Source: Syntrophorhabdaceae bacterium
GTDB taxonomy: Bacteria > Desulfobacterota > Syntrophorhabdia > Syntrophorhabdales > Syntrophorhabdaceae
Direction of reading: 5' to 3'
Length of the DNA: 7,070 nt
NCBI GenBank assembly: GCA_026416315.1
Contig: JAOAFK010000123.1
Span: 1 to 7,070, forward strand
Part shown: one piece after another, positions 5,354 through 7,070 of the stretch
How the letters are laid out: the number at the start of each line of letters is the position of its first letter
How positions within the stretch are numbered: the stretch's first letter is position 1
Made by a program: the position numbers and the translations under genes
Notes under the pieces: model-generated
The model's database searches: none
Seen by the model: only the letters and a program-made list of their open reading frames with translations
Told to the model about the DNA's origin: nothing

Positions 5354-6265
5354 ATGAATCATTGGTTAACCCTTTTAGAAAGCTGTGAACTGTGTCCGAG
5401 AAGATGCAGAGTAAATAGGTTGAAGGGTCAAAGGGGATATTGCAGGATAGCAGATAAAATTATCATAGCATACTATGGAAACCATTTTGGAGAAGAGCCA
5501 CCCATATCAGGGGTTAAAGGCTCAGGCAATATATTTTTTTCTTCATGTAATATGCGATGTATCTTCTGTCAGAATTACCAGATAAGCCATGGTTTAAAAG
5601 GTAGAGAGTTTTCCATAGATGAGCTGGTAGATATCTTTTTTGAACTTGAAGATAAGGGTTGCCACAATATAAACCTTGTAAGCCCAACCCCTTATGTTCC
5701 CATGATTTTATGTGCCATCGAAAAGGCTAAAAAAAGGGGGTTAAAGCTCCCTTTTGTTTATAATACAAATGCATACGAAAATGTAGAGACCATAAGGCTT
5801 TTAAACGGCTATATTGACATATTCCTTCCTGATTTTAAATACTGGAACCCTGCCATTGCCCTGAAGTTATCCGATGCAAAAAACTATCCTGAACATGCAG
5901 CAAAGACCATAGTTGAGATGAAAAAGCAAGTAGGTGATTTAACTATTAAAAACAATATAGCAGAAAAGGGGCTTATAATAAGACATCTTGTGCTTCCTAA
6001 TAATCTTGCAGGCTCAAGACAGATACTTAAGTGGATTTTGCTCCATCTTGGCAATAAAACCTTTTTAAGCCTTATGTCCCAATATTATCCTTTACATGAT
6101 GCGTATCGATATCCTATGATTAATAGAAGGATTAAGGAAAAAGAATACGAGGAATTGATCGATTTTCTTTTAAAAAACGGTTTTGAAAATGTTTTTATTC
6201 AGGATGTGGAGAGTGCATCCTTGTTGATACCTGATTTTGAATTAGAAAGACCTTTTAATATATAA
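5354..6265 (+). CDS. Radical SAM protein, PflX/COG1313 type
   Basis: The 303-residue protein carries the radical SAM [4Fe-4S] motif Cys65-Asn-Met-Arg-Cys69-Ile-Phe-Cys72. An N-terminal set of cysteines, Cys11-x-x-Cys14-x3-Cys18 and Cys30, could bind a second cluster or zinc and is typical of the PflX (COG1313) group related to pyruvate formate-lyase activating enzymes. Other family blocks are His-Phe-Gly-Glu-Glu-Pro-Pro-Ile-Ser-Gly (44-53), Asn-Ile-Asn-Leu-Val-Ser-Pro-Thr-Pro (105-113), Leu-Pro-Asp-Phe-Lys-Tyr (158-163), Arg-His-Leu-Val-Leu-Pro (210-215) and Met-Ser-Gln-Tyr (241-244). The substrate of this group is not established, and no glycyl radical enzyme is encoded nearby, so calling it an activase would be speculation. 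AAAGG before the ATG overlaps the ZIP stop codon. It is probably cytosolic and oxygen-sensitive, fitting an anaerobic host. Confidence 0.9.
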   Translation: MNHWLTLLESCELCPRRCRVNRLKGQRGYCRIADKIIIAYYGNHFGEEPPISGVKGSGNIFFSSCNMRCIFCQNYQISHGLKGREFSIDELVDIFFELEDKGCHNINLVSPTPYVPMILCAIEKAKKRGLKLPFVYNTNAYENVETIRLLNGYIDIFLPDFKYWNPAIALKLSDAKNYPEHAAKTIVEMKKQVGDLTIKNNIAEKGLIIRHLVLPNNLAGSRQILKWILLHLGNKTFLSLMSQYYPLHDAYRYPMINRRIKEKEYEELIDFLLKNGFENVFIQDVESASLLIPDFELERPFNI

Positions 6266-6271
6266 ACACAC

Positions 6272-6278
6272 AGGAGGG
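6272..6278 (+). promoter_or_regulatory. Strong ribosome binding site of the DUF355 gene
   Basis: AGGAGGG lies six bases before the ATG at 6285. It is the best Shine-Dalgarno match in the window and suggests efficient translation of the last gene of the cluster. Confidence 0.75.
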
Positions 6279-6284
6279 AGTTTT

Positions 6285-6767
6285 ATGGAGATAAAAACAA
6301 TTAATATCAATATCCCCCAGGGATTAAACATCATAATAGGTCAATCCCATTTTGTAAAGACTGTGGAAGATATCTATGAAATACTTGTAAGCTCTTCGCC
6401 CCATCTTAAATTCGGCATTGCATTTTCAGAGGCAAGCGGTCCATGCCTTGTTAGATATGAAGGAAATGATGAGGAACTGATGAGACTTGCCAGCGAGACC
6501 TCTTTTTCTCTTTCCTGTGGGCATACCTTTGTGATATTTTTAAAGGACGGATATCCCATAAATGTCTTAAATGCCTTAAAGTCATGTCAGGAGGTATGTC
6601 ATATAATATGCGCCACCGCCAATCCCCTTCAGGTGATTGTTGTGGAGACAGAACAGGGAAACGGTATAATTGGTGTAGTGGACGGCTCAAGGCCAAAAGG
6701 TATAGAGCAGGAAGCAGATAAAAAGGCAAGAAAGGATCTGTTGAGGAATTTTAAGTATAAACTATAG
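6285..6767 (+). CDS. DUF355 / adenosine-specific kinase family protein
   Basis: The 160-residue length matches the small COG1839/PF04008 family, annotated as adenosine-specific kinase. Conserved blocks are Phe-Gly-Ile-Ala-Phe-x-Glu-Ala-Ser-Gly-Pro (43-53) and Val-Arg-Tyr-Glu-Gly-Asn-Asp (56-62). They are followed by Cys-Gly-His-Thr-Phe (78-82), Tyr-Pro-Ile-Asn-Val-Leu-Asn-Ala (90-97), Glu-Val-Cys-x-Ile-x-Cys-Ala-Thr-Ala-Asn-Pro (103-114) and Gly-Ile-Ile-Gly-Val-Val-Asp-Gly (127-134). The kinase name rests on structural and ligand observations in the family as I recall them; the physiological reaction is not settled. No signal peptide or membrane span is present, so it is cytosolic. It follows the radical SAM gene by 19 bases and is probably co-transcribed with it and the ZIP gene. 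No clear terminator is seen after it. Confidence 0.88.
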   Translation: MEIKTININIPQGLNIIIGQSHFVKTVEDIYEILVSSSPHLKFGIAFSEASGPCLVRYEGNDEELMRLASETSFSLSCGHTFVIFLKDGYPINVLNALKSCQEVCHIICATANPLQVIVVETEQGNGIIGVVDGSRPKGIEQEADKKARKDLLRNFKYKL

Positions 6768-6882
6768 CCTGACCAGAAGTAAAAAAAATCAATTTAAGAT
6801 CTATTTAATATGGTACTGTTAATTTGTTTTTATAATTTATAAAGAGAAAAAGCAGTATGGCAGGAAAAAAATTATTATCATA
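6768..6882. other. Non-coding AT-rich stretch after the DUF355 gene
   Basis: I see no gene, tRNA-like fold or T-tailed GC hairpin here. Only short frames such as an eight-codon one at 6856 occur. It separates the three-gene cluster from the transposase relic and may include the outer end of that element, but no terminal inverted repeat can be recognised with one end missing. Confidence 0.5.
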
Positions 6883-7032
6883 ATGAAAAAGAGAGATTTA
6901 AAAAATTTTACTTTATAAATGGATGAATGAATGACACAAAAAGAAGCAGCGCTCTTATCGCGAGGTATTACCCATAGCCTACGAGGTAGATCCTCTAATA
7001 GAGTACTTCCATACAAACTCAAAGAACATTAA
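6883..7032 (+). pseudogene. Decayed N-terminal fragment of an ISNCY-like transposase
   Basis: One frame from the ATG at 6883 reads 11 codons, a TAA at 6916, three codons, a TGA at 6928, then 33 codons from the ATG at 6931 to the TAA at 7030. The last segment contains Met-Thr-Gln-Lys-Glu-Ala-Ala-Leu-Leu and then Gly-Ile-Thr-His-Ser-Leu-Arg-Gly-Arg-Ser-Ser-Asn-Arg. These resemble the two ends of the N-terminal helix-turn-helix region of ISNCY-type transposases, where a Thr-Gln-Lys-Glu-Ala-Ala helix leads to a His-x-Leu-Arg-Gly-Arg-Pro-Ser-Asn-Arg block. About 20 residues that normally separate them (the recognition helix and Arg-rich linker) are missing. In-frame stops plus this internal deletion indicate a dead relic. 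Identification is from remembered family motifs only, so it is moderate. Confidence 0.5.
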
Positions 7033-7051
7033 AATAGGCTCTACTATATAG

Positions 7052-7070
7052 CTGTCTCTTATACACATCT
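7052..7070. other. Tn5/Nextera mosaic-end adapter sequence (artefact)
   Basis: The final 19 bases, CTGTCTCTTATACACATCT, are the exact reverse complement of the transposase mosaic end used in tagmentation libraries. Natural sequence therefore ends at 7051. This is untrimmed library sequence, not biology, and marks the right edge as a contig end. Confidence 0.95.

Noticed and set aside
6451..6729. Minus-strand 92-codon frame opposite the DUF355 gene
   Set aside because: The plus-strand protein matches its family along the full length; the antisense translation is rich in Arg, Leu and His with no domain.
6837..7022. Minus-strand 61-codon frame at the right end
   Set aside because: It has no homology that I recognise, and the plus strand over the same bases carries the transposase-like motifs.

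Overview
The window is AT-rich bacterial DNA. The gene content is a TRAP transporter remnant, RmuC, a ZupT-type transporter, a PflX-type radical SAM protein, a DUF355/adenosine-specific kinase protein and an ISNCY-like transposase remnant. Together these suggest an anaerobe of the Desulfobacterota, Nitrospirota or a similar group. That placement is inferred from protein families and base composition only; no rRNA or other marker gene is present. The last 19 bases are the Tn5/Nextera mosaic-end sequence, so the window ends at an untrimmed contig end of a draft (probably metagenome or single-cell) assembly.

Layout. (1) 1-1053, minus strand: an exported tetratricopeptide-repeat (TPR) protein with a clear signal peptide; its C-terminus lies beyond the left edge. 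(2) 1054-1463: a non-coding, very AT-rich spacer holding the probable TPR promoter, two perfect inverted repeats and a 13-bp tandem duplication. (3) 1464-2257, plus strand: remains of a TRAP dicarboxylate-type transporter operon. Only the C-terminal part of the solute-binding protein (DctP) and the last quarter of the large permease (DctM) survive. The small permease gene and most of dctM are missing. (4) 2412-2828, plus strand: a stand-alone RsbW-like HATPase (anti-sigma factor-type) gene. It meets, 3 bases away, (5) the minus-strand pair of a small conserved protein of unknown function and rmuC (2832-4412). (6) 4529-6767, plus strand: a tightly packed three-gene cluster of a ZIP-family metal transporter (ZupT-like), a PflX-type radical SAM protein and a DUF355 protein. 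(7) 6768-7051: non-coding sequence and a decayed transposase start, followed by the adapter.

How the parts relate. The rmuC pair has a good minus-strand promoter at 4438-4465, back to back with the ZIP gene start. The ZIP, radical SAM and DUF355 genes are 9 and 19 bases apart and probably form one transcript; any functional link between metal import, a [4Fe-4S] radical enzyme and a nucleoside-related protein is inference. The TRAP remnant and the transposase remnant show that both flanks have undergone gene decay. I found no CRISPR array, tRNA, rRNA or obvious defence system. The most noteworthy items are the collapsed TRAP operon, the degenerate ATP-lid of the anti-sigma-like protein, the transposase relic and the adapter sequence.
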